Shown here piece by piece: positions 6,336-6,466 of a DNA stretch of 6,466 nt. A program made the translations under genes and the position numbers. Source of the stretch: Flavobacterium psychrophilum (GTDB lineage: Bacteria; Bacteroidota; Bacteroidia; Flavobacteriales; Flavobacteriaceae); assembly GCA_022730285.1 (NCBI GenBank), contig DZCQ01000049.1:1-6466 (forward strand), given 5' to 3'. The stretch's first letter is position 1; each line of letters opens with the position of its first letter. Below the pieces are notes generated by a model. It was not told where the DNA came from, did not search any database, and saw only the letters and a list, made by a program, of their open reading frames with translations.

Positions 6336-6466
6336 AAATAAAGTTTTATTGATTACAGGAGGAACTGGTTCTTTCGGAAATGCAGTTCTAAGAGGTTTTT
6401 TAGATACGCAGATAAAAGAGATAAGAATCTTTTCTCGTGATGAGAAAAAACAAGATGATATGCGAA
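6328..6466 (+). CDS. fnlA: UDP-GlcNAc 4,6-dehydratase/5-epimerase, N-terminal part (3' end outside window); FnlA/WbjB/CapE type
   Basis: Only 46 residues are present before the right edge. They begin MFKNKVLLITGGTGSFGNAV, a Rossmann nucleotide-binding loop with GxxGxxG at G11, G14 and G17, followed by the second strand and IRIFSRDEKKQDDMR (32-46). The combination of FGNAVL with IFSRDEKKQDDMR matches the FnlA/WbjB/CapE group, short-chain dehydrogenase-fold enzymes that start the conversion of UDP-GlcNAc to UDP-L-FucNAc. PseB, the related enzyme of pseudaminic acid synthesis, typically has IIYSRDELKQ at this position, so it is less likely. The catalytic region lies outside the window. The gene starts inside the preceding glycosyltransferase gene (8-base overlap), so it belongs to the same operon. 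In known clusters fnlB- and fnlC-like genes often follow; that is expectation, not observation. Confidence 0.85.
   Translation, partial: MFKNKVLLITGGTGSFGNAVLRGFLDTQIKEIRIFSRDEKKQDDMR

Noticed and set aside
6328..6466. PseB (pseudaminic acid pathway dehydratase) for the right-edge gene
   Set aside because: FGNAVL and IFSRDEKKQDDMR fit the FnlA/CapE group better than the IIYSRDELKQ pattern of PseB. A final decision needs the rest of the gene.

Overview
The window is a stretch of a surface-polysaccharide (O-antigen or capsule) biosynthesis cluster. All seven recognisable genes lie on the + strand and are packed end to end, with only one gap (11 bases) between neighbours. The DNA is AT-rich: hand counts of sample 60-base lines range from about 15% to 42% GC, with one line at 55%. 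Arg is often AGA and Ile often ATA, and several starts have AAGGA-type Shine-Dalgarno sites. The nucleotidyltransferase-cytidylyltransferase gene pair resembles the ptm/leg region of Campylobacter. A member of the Campylobacterota (Sulfurimonas, Arcobacter or Sulfurospirillum type) is my best guess, but another low-GC Gram-negative is possible and the species cannot be read from this sequence.

Layout: (1) 1-293, the 3' end of a sugar-1-phosphate nucleotidyltransferase, probably of the LegX/PtmE type. (2) 293-1003, a complete CMP-nonulosonate (sialic or legionaminic acid) synthetase. (3) 1000-2547, a large putative GT-B transferase of the capsule-biosynthesis kind, not assigned to a named family. 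(4) 2559-3776, a Wzx-type flippase. (5) 3754-5184, a Wzy-type polymerase with a GTG start inside the end of wzx. (6) 5184-6335, a GT4-type glycosyltransferase. (7) 6328-6466, the first 46 codons of a FnlA/WbjB/CapE-type UDP-GlcNAc 4,6-dehydratase/5-epimerase, cut by the window edge.

Taken together this is a Wzx/Wzy-dependent pathway. Genes 1-2 finish making an activated nonulosonic acid. Genes 3 and 6 are candidates for adding sugars to the undecaprenyl-linked repeat unit. Wzx flips the unit and Wzy polymerises it in the periplasm. The last gene opens a second sugar-nucleotide module leading toward an N-acetylated 6-deoxy-hexosamine such as L-FucNAc. Four gene junctions overlap by 1-8 bases and one by 23, which indicates one transcript with translational coupling. 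I see no promoter, terminator, RNA gene, mobile element or CRISPR array, and no minus-strand gene.

The window is not obviously a new kind of system. The least explained part is the 515-residue protein next to the CMP-sugar synthetase, which is a reasonable candidate for an undescribed nonulosonic acid transferase.
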